Assembly: GCF_051124815.1 (NCBI RefSeq)
Contig: NZ_CP118490.1
Location: 1-64,000 of the forward strand
Length of the DNA: 64,000 nucleotides
Direction of reading: 5' to 3'
Source: Azospirillum sp051124815
Lineage (GTDB): Bacteria > Pseudomonadota > Alphaproteobacteria > Azospirillales > Azospirillaceae
The notes beneath the pieces are model-generated. The model had not been told where the DNA came from. It ran no database searches and was given only the letters and a program-made list of their open reading frames with translations. The position numbers and the translations under genes were made by a program. Positions 48,768-57,304 of this stretch are shown here, one piece after another (within the stretch, counting starts at the first letter, position 1; the number at the start of each line of letters is the position of its first letter).

Positions 48768-49706
48768 GTGACAGTTCCTCCCCATCCTCTCCCAAAACAG
48801 CACCAGCGTGTCGACAACACCCGGCTCGGCATCACATCGATGCTGCTGTCGGTGCTGTTCTTCTCGGTGATGAACGTCCTGGCGAAGCTCCTGATGGACC
48901 GCTTCCCGGTGAACGAGGTCATGTTCTTCCGCAGCCTGTTCGCACTGATCCCGGTCTGTCTGGTGATCCATTTCGCCAACGGCTTCGCTTCGACGTTGCG
49001 CACCCGCTATCCCTGGGGCCATCTGGGCCGATCGATGATCGGACTGAGTGCCATGGTGGCGACCTTCTGGTCCTTCCACCTGCTGCCACTGGGCGACGCC
49101 ATCTCGCTGAATTTCGCCGCACCGCTGTTCCTCACCGCGCTGTCGGTGCCGCTGCTGGGCGAGAAGGTCGGCATCCATCGCTGGAGCGCCGTGCTGGTCG
49201 GCTTCGCCGGCGTGCTCATCATCGTCCGGCCCAGCGGCGATGTGTTGAATCTGGGCGCGATGCTGGCCCTGGGCGGCGCGCTGTGCACCGCGATTGCGAT
49301 GATCGCCATCCGGCAGCTGAGCCGGACGGAACTGCCCAACACCATCGTCTTCTATTTCACCCTGCTGACCACCGTCATGACCGGCCTGTCGCTGCCGGTC
49401 TCCTGGATCACGCCGGGGCCGCTGGATCTGCTGCTGCTGCTGGCGACCGGACTGTGCGGCGGCGGCGGCCAGCTGATGCTGACCCGCGCCTATTCGCTGG
49501 CCCCGGCCGCCGTCGTGGCGCCGCTGAACTATGCCTCGCTGCTGCTGGCGGTCGGCTTCGGCTGGCTGCTGTGGGGGGAGGTGCCGACCGGGACGATGGC
49601 GGCCGGCGCCGCCGTGGTGATGGCGAGCGGACTCTACATCCTGTACCGCGAGACGCAGCGCGGCACGACCGTGACCAAGCCGCTGCCGGCCGGCGAAGGC
49701 GACTGA
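48768..49706 (+). CDS. DMT-superfamily (EamA) permease
   Basis: A 312-residue inner-membrane transporter with ten helices in two EamA repeats. First repeat begins SMLLSVLFFSVMNVLAKLL, second LGAMLALGGALCTAIAMIAIRQL. Conserved FWSFHLLPLGDAISLNFAAPLFLTALS and APLNYASLLLAVGFGWLLWGE are seen. Substrate unknown; relatives export amino acids or metabolites. It starts with GTG 48768. No partner gene is adjacent. Confidence 0.85.
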   Translation: MTVPPHPLPKQHQRVDNTRLGITSMLLSVLFFSVMNVLAKLLMDRFPVNEVMFFRSLFALIPVCLVIHFANGFASTLRTRYPWGHLGRSMIGLSAMVATFWSFHLLPLGDAISLNFAAPLFLTALSVPLLGEKVGIHRWSAVLVGFAGVLIIVRPSGDVLNLGAMLALGGALCTAIAMIAIRQLSRTELPNTIVFYFTLLTTVMTGLSLPVSWITPGPLDLLLLLATGLCGGGGQLMLTRAYSLAPAAVVAPLNYASLLLAVGFGWLLWGEVPTGTMAAGAAVVMASGLYILYRETQRGTTVTKPLPAGEGD

Positions 49707-49925
49707 CGAAACCCGCAAGCCCCGAAATTTCGGCGGATCGCCGCGCGTCATAGTTTCGCCATCGCGCAATGATGGGCTGTAGCATTGCGCCGGTGAACGA
49801 GTCGGTGGGCAAAATGGCGGGCAAAAGCCGCCGGCGGCGCCTATATGATTGGTTCGCGCAGCATGACCGGGCGGCGGCCCAGGCGAACCGCCGGCCCGGC
49901 TGCATTTCGGCGCGGAGGGGGCGGC

Positions 49926-52610
49926 ATGAAGCAGAATGAGCGACGCGGCGACTCCGGATCCGGCCAGCATCGGGCTGCCGACAGCGACGGCGTGATGGAA
50001 CCCCGCTTCCGCCTTGCCCAGGCGCGCGCGGCGCTGCTGTGGGAACGGCTGGGACCGGCGCTGTGGGCGCCGCTGTCGGTGCTGGGTGCCTTCCTGGCGC
50101 TGGCGCTGCTGAATCTGCTGGTCCTGCTGCCGGGTTGGCTGCATGGGCTGGCCCTGCTGGTGCTCGCCGCCGCCTTCCTGCTGTCGCTCTTCGTCGGGGT
50201 CCGGCGCTTCCGCAGCCCGGCGGAGGATGAGGCCCGCCGCCGGCTGGAACGGGACAGCGGCCTCCCCCACCGCCCGCTGCACACGCTGCGCGACCGCCCC
50301 GCCGGCAACGACCCGACCGCCCAGGCGCTGTGGCGCCTGCACCAGGAACGCACGCGCGCCGCCATGCGTAGACTGCGCGTCGCCTGGCCGGGCACCGAGG
50401 TGCCGTCGCACGACCGCTATGCCCTGCGCGCCCTGGTGATCCTGACGCTGGTGGTCGCCGGCGCCGCCGCCTGGGGCGACTGGCGTCCGCGCATCGCCGC
50501 CGCGCTGACCCCCCAATTCGCCGGCAGCGGCGCCACGACGACGGCGACGCTCGACCTGTGGATCAACCCGCCCGACTATACCGGCCTGCCGCCGGTCTTC
50601 CTGAAATCCGGCTCCACCGCCAAGCAAGCCGCCAAACCGGCAAGCCAGCAGGCCGCCGGCACCCCCTCCGCCGAACAGCCGGCCGACCAGCCGGTGAAGG
50701 TGCCGCAGGGCAGCCTCGTGCTGGCCCGCGTCACCGGCGGCGGCGGCACCCCCAGTCTGGAGGCCGGCGACCAGACCGGCCCGTTCGAGGCGGTGGATTC
50801 GACCAACTTCCAGGTGCAGAAGCCGGTGACCGGCGGTACCCGCATCTCCGTCACCCAGGGCGGGCGCACGCTGGGCTCCTGGCCGATCGAGGTGGTTCCC
50901 GACCGACCGCCCATCATCGCCCACGCCAATCCGCCCGCCGCCGGCGAGCGCGGTGCGCTGAAGCTGGACTATGCCGCCCGCGACGATTACGGCCTGACCG
51001 AGGTGAAGGCGCAGATCCGCCTAGCGCCCGAGGTTCCGCCGCAGCCCGGCACCGCTAAAAATGGGGCCGTGAAGAAGGAAGCGCCGAAGACCGAAGCCGA
51101 CCCGGTGCTGGAAGTCCCGCTGTCGCTGCCCGGCGTCCGCCCGAAAGAGGCGCACGCCACCGCCTTCCAGGACCTGACCGCCCACCCCTGGGCCGGCATG
51201 CCGGTGACGGTGCGGCTGACCGCCACCGACGGAGCCGGCCAGACCGGCCGGTCGGACGATGCGGCCATCATCCTGCCGGAACGGACATTCAGCCACCCCG
51301 TCGCCCGCGCCATCATCAACCAGCGCAAGATCCTGACCCGCAATCCGCAGGAGTCGCGGGTGCAGGTCGCCCGCGCGCTGGCGGAGATCTCCGCGCGCCC
51401 CGGCACCTATGGCGACGACATCGTCGCCTTCCTGTCGCTGCGCACCGCCTTGGCCCGGCTCATGCTGGACCAGAGCGCCGACAGCGTCCCGGCGCTGCAG
51501 CAACTCCTGTGGGAAACCGCGCTCCGCATCGAGGATGGCGGCCTGTCGCTGGCGGAGAAGGACCTGCGCGACGCCGAGAAGCGCCTGTCCGAGGCGCTGG
51601 ACAAGAACGCCTCCGACGAGGAGCTGAACCGCCTGATGGACGAGCTGCAGGCGGCGCTCGACAAGTTCATGGACGCCATGGAACAGCGGATGATGGAGGC
51701 GCTGCAGCGCGGCGAGAAGATCCCGATGGTCCCGCCGGAAATGGCCGACCGCATGACCGACCGCAACGACCTGCAGCAGATGCTCGACAAGATGCGCGAG
51801 ATGGCTCAGACGGGATCGCGCGACGCCGCCCGCCAGATGCTGTCCCAGCTTCAGCAGATGCTGGAGAACATGCGCTCCGGCGCCATGGCCCAGATGAACC
51901 AGCAGCAGGCCCAGCAGCAGAACCAGACCTGGGAGATGATGCAGCAGTTGCAGAAGCTGGCGCAGCAGCAGCAGCAGCTCCTCGACCAGAGCTTCCGCCA
52001 GTCGCAGGAATCGATGGACCAGCAGCAGGGGCAGCAGGGCGAGCAGCCTCGCGGTCGCCAGCAAAACCAGCGCCGCAACCAGAACGGCCAGCAGAATCCC
52101 GGCAGCCCCACCCTGCAGAAGCAGGCCGAGCAACAGGAGGCGCTGCGCCGCCAGCTGGGCGAGTTGATGCGCCGCATGGGCGAACAGCAGGGCGGCGAGA
52201 TCCCGCAGCCGCTGGGCCGTGCCGAGCGCGCCATGCGCGACGCCGCTCAGGCGCTGCAGCAGGGCGCCCCCGGCGCAGCGGTGCCGTCGCAGACGGAGGC
52301 GATGGAACAGCTGCAGCAGGGCATGCAGGGCATGGCCGAACAGATGGCCCAGCAGATGATGGGGCAGCAGGGTCCGGCCATGATGGGCCAGCAGCAGGGC
52401 CAGATGCCCCGCCAGGGCCGGGGGCGCGACCCGCTGGGCCGCCGCCCGTCCGGCTACGGCATGCAGGATTCCAACGACGTGAAGATCCCCGAACAGTCGG
52501 AGCTCCAGCGCGCCCGCGAAATCCTGGACGAACTCCGCCGCCGCTCCGGCCAGTACGGCCGCCCGCAGGAGGAGCGCAACTACATCGACCGGCTGCTGAA
52601 GCAGTTCTGA
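49926..52610 (+). CDS. TIGR02302/DUF4175-family membrane protein with Gln/Met-rich tail
   Basis: An 894-residue protein conserved in alphaproteobacteria, of unknown function. Three membrane helices lie in the first 190 residues. A large periplasmic domain follows (about 190-540; LDLWINPPDYTGLPPVFLK, VPDRPPIIAHANPPAAGERGALKLDYAARDDYGL). Then comes a helical region and a long Gln/Met/Arg-rich low-complexity stretch (about 605-830) with many QQQ and MMQQ runs. ATG 49926 follows GGAGGGGG. It precedes trkA but is separated by a hairpin. Possible envelope-stability role, not proven. Confidence 0.9.
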   Translation: MKQNERRGDSGSGQHRAADSDGVMEPRFRLAQARAALLWERLGPALWAPLSVLGAFLALALLNLLVLLPGWLHGLALLVLAAAFLLSLFVGVRRFRSPAEDEARRRLERDSGLPHRPLHTLRDRPAGNDPTAQALWRLHQERTRAAMRRLRVAWPGTEVPSHDRYALRALVILTLVVAGAAAWGDWRPRIAAALTPQFAGSGATTTATLDLWINPPDYTGLPPVFLKSGSTAKQAAKPASQQAAGTPSAEQPADQPVKVPQGSLVLARVTGGGGTPSLEAGDQTGPFEAVDSTNFQVQKPVTGGTRISVTQGGRTLGSWPIEVVPDRPPIIAHANPPAAGERGALKLDYAARDDYGLTEVKAQIRLAPEVPPQPGTAKNGAVKKEAPKTEADPVLEVPLSLPGVRPKEAHATAFQDLTAHPWAGMPVTVRLTATDGAGQTGRSDDAAIILPERTFSHPVARAIINQRKILTRNPQESRVQVARALAEISARPGTYGDDIVAFLSLRTALARLMLDQSADSVPALQQLLWETALRIEDGGLSLAEKDLRDAEKRLSEALDKNASDEELNRLMDELQAALDKFMDAMEQRMMEALQRGEKIPMVPPEMADRMTDRNDLQQMLDKMREMAQTGSRDAARQMLSQLQQMLENMRSGAMAQMNQQQAQQQNQTWEMMQQLQKLAQQQQQLLDQSFRQSQESMDQQQGQQGEQPRGRQQNQRRNQNGQQNPGSPTLQKQAEQQEALRRQLGELMRRMGEQQGGEIPQPLGRAERAMRDAAQALQQGAPGAAVPSQTEAMEQLQQGMQGMAEQMAQQMMGQQGPAMMGQQQGQMPRQGRGRDPLGRRPSGYGMQDSNDVKIPEQSELQRAREILDELRRRSGQYGRPQEERNYIDRLLKQF

Positions 52611-52613
52611 TAC

Positions 52614-52653
52614 CGGCGGGGGAATTCCGGCGAGTCGGGCCGGAATTCCCGCC
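52614..52653 (+). terminator. hairpin after the TIGR02302 gene
   Basis: GGGAATTCCGGC (52620-52631) and GCCGGAATTCCC (52639-52650) pair perfectly across a seven-base loop. GGC/GCC extend the stem past a two-base bulge. It begins four bases after the stop. There is no T-tract, so termination would be weak or Rho-assisted, and it may instead protect the mRNA end. Confidence 0.45.
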
Positions 52654-52759
52654 TGCCGGATCGCTTTGACTTGCAACGCTCTGCTCCCGCCGTCATTTCC
52701 TCACAAATTCCGGCCAAACTTGGGCGGAGAAAGGGCGGCAAGCCGGGGAGAGCGGGCGT

Positions 52760-54139
52760 ATGAAGGTCATCATCTGCGGGGCGGGACAGGTCGGGGCCAG
52801 CATCGCGCGGCATCTCGCGCTGGAAGACAACGACATCACGATCATCGACACCTCGACCGAGCTTGCCCAGCGGATGGACGAGAGCCACGACGTGCGCGGC
52901 ATGGTCGGCTATGCCTCTCACCCCGACGTGCTGGCCCAGGCAGGGGCGCGCGACGCCGACATGCTGATCGCCGTCACCCATTCCGACGAGGTCAACATGG
53001 TGGCCTGCCAGGTCGCCCATTCGGTGTTCGACATCCCGCTGCGCATCGCCCGCATCCGCAAGCAGGCCTATCTCCGGCCGGAATGGTCGAAACTGTTCGC
53101 GCCCGACCATCTGCCGATCAGCGTCGTCATCTCGCCGGAGGTGGAGATCGCCCACAGCATCGCGCGCCGCCTGCGCTCCCCCGGCGCGTTCGAGATGGTG
53201 CCGCTGGCCGACGCCAAGGTGCATCTGATCGGCGTCCACTGCACCAACAGCTCGCCGCTGCTGAACACGCCGCTGCGCCGCCTGACCGAGATGTTTCCCG
53301 ACCTGCGCGCCGCCGTGCTTGCGGTCTTCCGCGACGGCGTCGGCTTCGTGCCGAAGGGCAACGACCAGCTGCGGCTGGGCGACGACGTGCACCTGGTCTG
53401 CCGCACCGCCGACATCGTCCGCGTCGTCGCCCTGTTCGGCCATACGGAAGCGCCGGCCCGCCGGCTGGTCATCGCCGGCGGCGGCAATGTCGGCTTCAAT
53501 CTGGCGCAGATCGTCGAACGCCACATGCGCGGCATCTCCATCAAGATGATCGAGGGCAACGCCGACCGGGCGGAGCTGATCTCCCGCTCGCTGCGCTCCA
53601 GTACGGTGGTGCTGAACGGCGACGCGCTCGACCATGAGATCCTGGAGGAGGCGCAGGTCGGCCGGGCCGAGACCATCGTCGCCGTCACCAACGACGACGA
53701 GACCAACGTCTTCACCTCGCTGCTGGCGAAGCGGGCCGGCTGCGGCCGGGCGATCACGCTGCTGAACAAGACCTCCTACGCGCCGATCGTCGCCGGGCTT
53801 GGGATGGATGTCGTCGTCAACCCGGCGGCGGTCACCGTGTCGTCGATCCTGCGCCATGTCCGGCGCGGCCGGGTGGCGGCGGTGCAGACCATCGGCGACA
53901 ATTTCGGCGAGGTGGTGGAGGCGGAGGCGCTGGAGACCTCGCGCGCCGTCAGCGGCCCCATCGGCACCATCGGCCTGCCGGCCGGCATGATGATCGGCGC
54001 GCTGGTCCGCGGCGGCGAGGTCATCATCCCAACCAGCCAGACGGTGATCGAGCCGCATGACCGCGTCATCGTGATGGCGACCGCCGATCTGGTGCGCAAG
54101 GTCGAAAAGCTGTTCGCCGTCGGGCTGGAATTCTTCTGA
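52760..54139 (+). CDS. trkA: Trk potassium uptake regulator TrkA
   Basis: A 459-residue cytoplasmic protein with two RCK units, each with a Rossmann NAD(H)/ATP site: VIICGAGQVGASIARHLA (residues 3-20) and LVIAGGGNVGFNLAQIVE (about 235-252). Each unit has its RCK_C lobe. It gates the TrkH channel, encoded 55 bases downstream. Length matches E. coli TrkA (458). Confidence 0.96.
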   Translation: MKVIICGAGQVGASIARHLALEDNDITIIDTSTELAQRMDESHDVRGMVGYASHPDVLAQAGARDADMLIAVTHSDEVNMVACQVAHSVFDIPLRIARIRKQAYLRPEWSKLFAPDHLPISVVISPEVEIAHSIARRLRSPGAFEMVPLADAKVHLIGVHCTNSSPLLNTPLRRLTEMFPDLRAAVLAVFRDGVGFVPKGNDQLRLGDDVHLVCRTADIVRVVALFGHTEAPARRLVIAGGGNVGFNLAQIVERHMRGISIKMIEGNADRAELISRSLRSSTVVLNGDALDHEILEEAQVGRAETIVAVTNDDETNVFTSLLAKRAGCGRAITLLNKTSYAPIVAGLGMDVVVNPAAVTVSSILRHVRRGRVAAVQTIGDNFGEVVEAEALETSRAVSGPIGTIGLPAGMMIGALVRGGEVIIPTSQTVIEPHDRVIVMATADLVRKVEKLFAVGLEFF

Positions 54140-54193
54140 TCCGTCATCCTCCTGCAGAAATTCCGCCGATCCTCATTCCCGCCCAGAGACATC

Positions 54194-55654
54194 ATGCCGA
54201 ATTTCAGGCCGATCCTGTTCATCATCGCCATCGTTCTGCTGGCGCTCGCCGCGACGATGCTCATCCCGGCCGCGGTCGACTATGCCTATGGGAATCCGGA
54301 TGCGCGGATCTTCCTCTATTCCGCCGGCTTCACCGCCGGCTGCGGCGGGGCGCTGGCCTGGTCGGCGCGCTGCCACCTGCAGGGCGGGCTGTCGCTGCGG
54401 CAGGCCTTCCTGCTGACGCCGCTGACCTGGACGACCACCGCGGCCTTCGCGGCCCTGCCCTTCCAGTTCGGCCATTTCCCCGACCTGTCGCTGAACTACG
54501 CCAACGCCTTCTTCGAGACGATGTCGGGGCTGACCACCACCGGATCGACCGTGCTGGTCGGGCTGGACCTGACGACGGAGGGAATCCTGCTGTGGCGGGC
54601 GCTGCTGCAATGGCTGGGCGGCATCGGCATCATCGGCGTCGCCATCGCGGTGCTGCCGGCGCTCAGGGTCGGCGGCATGCAGCTGTTCCGCACGGAATCC
54701 TCCGACCGCTCGCAGAAGGTGCTGCCGCGCGCCCAGCAGATCGCCAAGGCCATCGCCGCCGTCTATACCGGGCTGACGGTGATCTGCGGCATCAGCTATT
54801 GGCTCGCCGGCATGACGCCGTTCGAGGCGGTGGTGCATGCGCTGACCAGCCTGTCGAGCGGCGGCTTCTCCACCTCCGACAGCTCCATCGGCCATTTCAG
54901 GAACCCGGTGCTGCACTGGCTGGTGACGCTGTTCATGCTGGCGGGCAGCCTGCCCTTCGTCCTCTATGTCCGCACCCTGACCGGCCAGCGCGACGCGCTG
55001 TGGCGCGACAGCCAGGTGCGCACCTATCTGACCTTCCTGGCGGCGGTGATCCTGCCGCTCAGCGTCTGGCTGACCCTCAAGTACGGCTACAGCTTCGCCG
55101 ACGCGCTGCGGCTGGTGGCCTTCAACGTGGTCTCGGTCGTCACCACCACCGGCTACGCCTATACCGACTACAGCCTGTGGGGGAATCTGGCGGTCGGCGT
55201 CTTCTTCGGCCTGACCTTCATCGGCGGCTGCACCGGATCGACGGCCGGCGGCATCAAGATCTTCCGGTTCGAGGTGATGGTGACGGTGCTGCGCACCCAT
55301 TTCCTCCACCTGATCTATCCGCGCGGCGTCTTCCCGCGCCAGTACGGCAACCGGCAGCTGGACGACGACGTGCTGGGATCGGTGATCGTCTTCTTCGCAC
55401 TGTTCTTCACCGCCTACAGCGTCACCACCATCGCGCTGATGGCGCTGGGGCTGGACTTCATCACCAGCGCCAGCGCCGCGGTGACCGCGCTGGCCAATGT
55501 CGGCCCCGGCCTGGGCGACGTGATCGGCCCCGCCGGCAACTTCTCGACCCTGCCGGATTCCGCCAAATGGCTGCTGTCGCTGGCGATGCTGCTGGGCCGG
55601 CTGGAGCTGTTCACCGTGCTGGTGCTGTTCATGCCCCAATTCTGGCGGGGCTGA
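54194..55654 (+). CDS. trkH: Trk potassium uptake channel TrkH
   Basis: A 486-residue inner-membrane K+ transporter with four M-P-M repeats. Selectivity-filter glycines are seen in the four P-loops: TTTGSTV, SSGGFST, TTTGYAY and NVGPGLG. Length matches E. coli TrkH (483). It follows trkA, so the two make the uptake system. Confidence 0.96.
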   Translation: MPNFRPILFIIAIVLLALAATMLIPAAVDYAYGNPDARIFLYSAGFTAGCGGALAWSARCHLQGGLSLRQAFLLTPLTWTTTAAFAALPFQFGHFPDLSLNYANAFFETMSGLTTTGSTVLVGLDLTTEGILLWRALLQWLGGIGIIGVAIAVLPALRVGGMQLFRTESSDRSQKVLPRAQQIAKAIAAVYTGLTVICGISYWLAGMTPFEAVVHALTSLSSGGFSTSDSSIGHFRNPVLHWLVTLFMLAGSLPFVLYVRTLTGQRDALWRDSQVRTYLTFLAAVILPLSVWLTLKYGYSFADALRLVAFNVVSVVTTTGYAYTDYSLWGNLAVGVFFGLTFIGGCTGSTAGGIKIFRFEVMVTVLRTHFLHLIYPRGVFPRQYGNRQLDDDVLGSVIVFFALFFTAYSVTTIALMALGLDFITSASAAVTALANVGPGLGDVIGPAGNFSTLPDSAKWLLSLAMLLGRLELFTVLVLFMPQFWRG

Positions 55655-55660
55655 AACGGC

Positions 55661-55689
55661 GACGGGACCGGCTTTCGCGCAGTCCCGTC
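55661..55689. terminator. hairpin between convergent trkH and small-protein genes
   Basis: GACGGGAC (55661-55668) and GTCCCGTC (55682-55689) form a perfect 8-bp stem with a 13-base loop, seven bases past the trkH stop. No T-tract follows on either strand, so the call is tentative. Confidence 0.4.
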
Positions 55690-55716
55690 CGGAAGCTTCT
55701 CAACCGCTGCCCCGCA

Positions 55717-55935
55717 TCACTTGTCGGGGTTATGGTTGGCGACGTGGTCCTGCATCTGTTCGGTCTGCACGGCCTTGCTGTCCAGGCCGCGGGCGTCGGT
55801 GTGACGGGACTTGTCGCGGTTCGACAGCACCTCGTTGTCACCGATGGAACCGGCGGGCAGGTCGGTGTTGGCGCCGGTGCCGGTGCCCTTGCCCTGTCCG
55901 CTCGGGCTCATGTGCTTCTTGTTGGCGTTCGCCAT
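55717..55935 (-). CDS. small hydrophilic hypothetical protein
   Basis: A 72-residue protein rich in Gly, Asn, Lys and Asp: MANANKKHMSPSGQGKGTG then NRDKSRHTDARGLDSKAVQTEQMQDHVANHNPDK. No signal peptide or membrane segment. It is predicted to be disordered, like small stress-related proteins. ACGGAGAA precedes ATG 55935. It lies 131 bases downstream of the DUF4142-PRC gene on the same strand. Confidence 0.65.
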   Translation of the reverse strand: MANANKKHMSPSGQGKGTGTGANTDLPAGSIGDNEVLSNRDKSRHTDARGLDSKAVQTEQMQDHVANHNPDK

Positions 55936-56066
55936 CGCGTATTCTCCGTCGGTTGGCCGTGTCGTTTGGCTGTCCAGGGCCGCCGGGAAAGCGATCCCCG
56001 GCGGCCGACGGCTGGAGTTGGGATCGGAAGCGACCGTCAGGCCTGCTTCGGATCACTGCTGCAGGA

Positions 56067-57014
56067 TCACTGCGGGTTGCGCGGCTTGGTGCCGTCCAGG
56101 CCGTTCGCCGTGCCATGGGCCGCATCGCCGGACATGCCGCCCGTGCTGTGGTCGCCGTTGCGCTTGCCCAGCGAGACGGTGTCGTCGTCGTACTTGAACT
56201 CCGCCATCTGCTTGACCTGATCCTCGGTCACCTGACGGGCGACGACGCGGTCGCCGTCGGTCCGCAGCAGGTTGTAGTCCAGCGCCACCTGCTTCGCGCC
56301 GATCCCCAGCACGCCGCCGCGGTTCAGGATCACCTGGGTGGCCTTGCCGCTCTGGGCGTCGAGGATGATGTCGGCGACGTCGCCCAGCTTCTTGCCGTTC
56401 TCGCCATAGACGTCCTTGCCCATCATCTGGTCGATGCTGTTGCCCTGCTGGGCGGCGGCACCGCCTGCGGAGGCGACGGCCGGGCGCTGGTCGCGGGCCA
56501 TGCGCAGATGCTGTTCAAGCGTCGGCAGGGTCTGCTCGGCGAAGCGTTTCAGGTCGGCGTCCTTGCCGTTCTGCGCTTCCTCACGGAACAGCGAGACGGC
56601 GGTCTGGTGGGCGTCGACCTGACCCTGCATATAGGCGGAGTCGAACTGGTCGCCCTTCACGCCGCGCAGCTTGTCCAGCTTCTGCTGGTGTTCGGAATCG
56701 AGCTTGGTCGGCAGCGTCATCGACTTCTTCTGCGCCATCTCCTTCATGGCGTCGGAGGTCTTGGTGTGGTCGGACACCATGTGGCTGCCGAACTGCTTGA
56801 CGTCCTTGTCCTTCGCCTGGTCCTGCGCCAACTTGCCCGCCTGGATTTCGAACATGTCGCTCATCGCCGCCTTGTTGGCGAAGGTCATGTCCTGCTGCGC
56901 CACCTGCCCCTTCTCGGTCACCTTGGCGGTCGGCGTCGGCGTCTGGGCCAGGGACAGGGTGGGGGCCGCGAACAGAACCAGGGCGGCGGTCGCGAGAAGA
57001 TGATGGCGTTTCAT
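56067..57014 (-). CDS. exported DUF4142-PRC-barrel fusion protein
   Basis: A 315-residue protein with a signal peptide (cut near SLAQTP). Residues about 42-173 are a DUF4142 ferritin-like four-helix domain: TFANKAAMSDMFEIQAGKLAQ, HMVSDHTKTSDAMKEMA, DAHQTAVSLFREEAQNG, LPTLEQHLRMAR. Residues about 196-272 are a PRC-barrel (MGKDVYGENGKKLGDVADIILD to VTEDQVKQM). The tail is Gly/Asp/Asn-rich. The two domains are usually found in separate proteins. Likely periplasmic; function unknown, linked to envelope stress in relatives. Confidence 0.82.
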   Translation of the reverse strand: MKRHHLLATAALVLFAAPTLSLAQTPTPTAKVTEKGQVAQQDMTFANKAAMSDMFEIQAGKLAQDQAKDKDVKQFGSHMVSDHTKTSDAMKEMAQKKSMTLPTKLDSEHQQKLDKLRGVKGDQFDSAYMQGQVDAHQTAVSLFREEAQNGKDADLKRFAEQTLPTLEQHLRMARDQRPAVASAGGAAAQQGNSIDQMMGKDVYGENGKKLGDVADIILDAQSGKATQVILNRGGVLGIGAKQVALDYNLLRTDGDRVVARQVTEDQVKQMAEFKYDDDTVSLGKRNGDHSTGGMSGDAAHGTANGLDGTKPRNPQ

Positions 57015-57304
57015 GGAGGCGGCTCCTGCAAATTCATGGTTTTCCGGTCGCCGACAATCCGACCTTATGGCCGGACCGAAGCGCCCTTCTTCGCCACCTC
57101 AACCGTCGAGCGCGGCGGTCGTTCCCTTCCACCCGGCAGACTGGTCGGTCGCCCACCACCCATCCGGACCACCCCGTCCGGTTCGTCCGGGGTGCCGCGC
57201 CTGTGCGCCGATTCGGCCAAAGGGGACGCGCCGGGGGTATAGCCGAATGAGCACTCGGCCTAGGCCGCGCGTCCGGGGCAAGAAGGGTGGTCTATTACCC
57301 CGGT

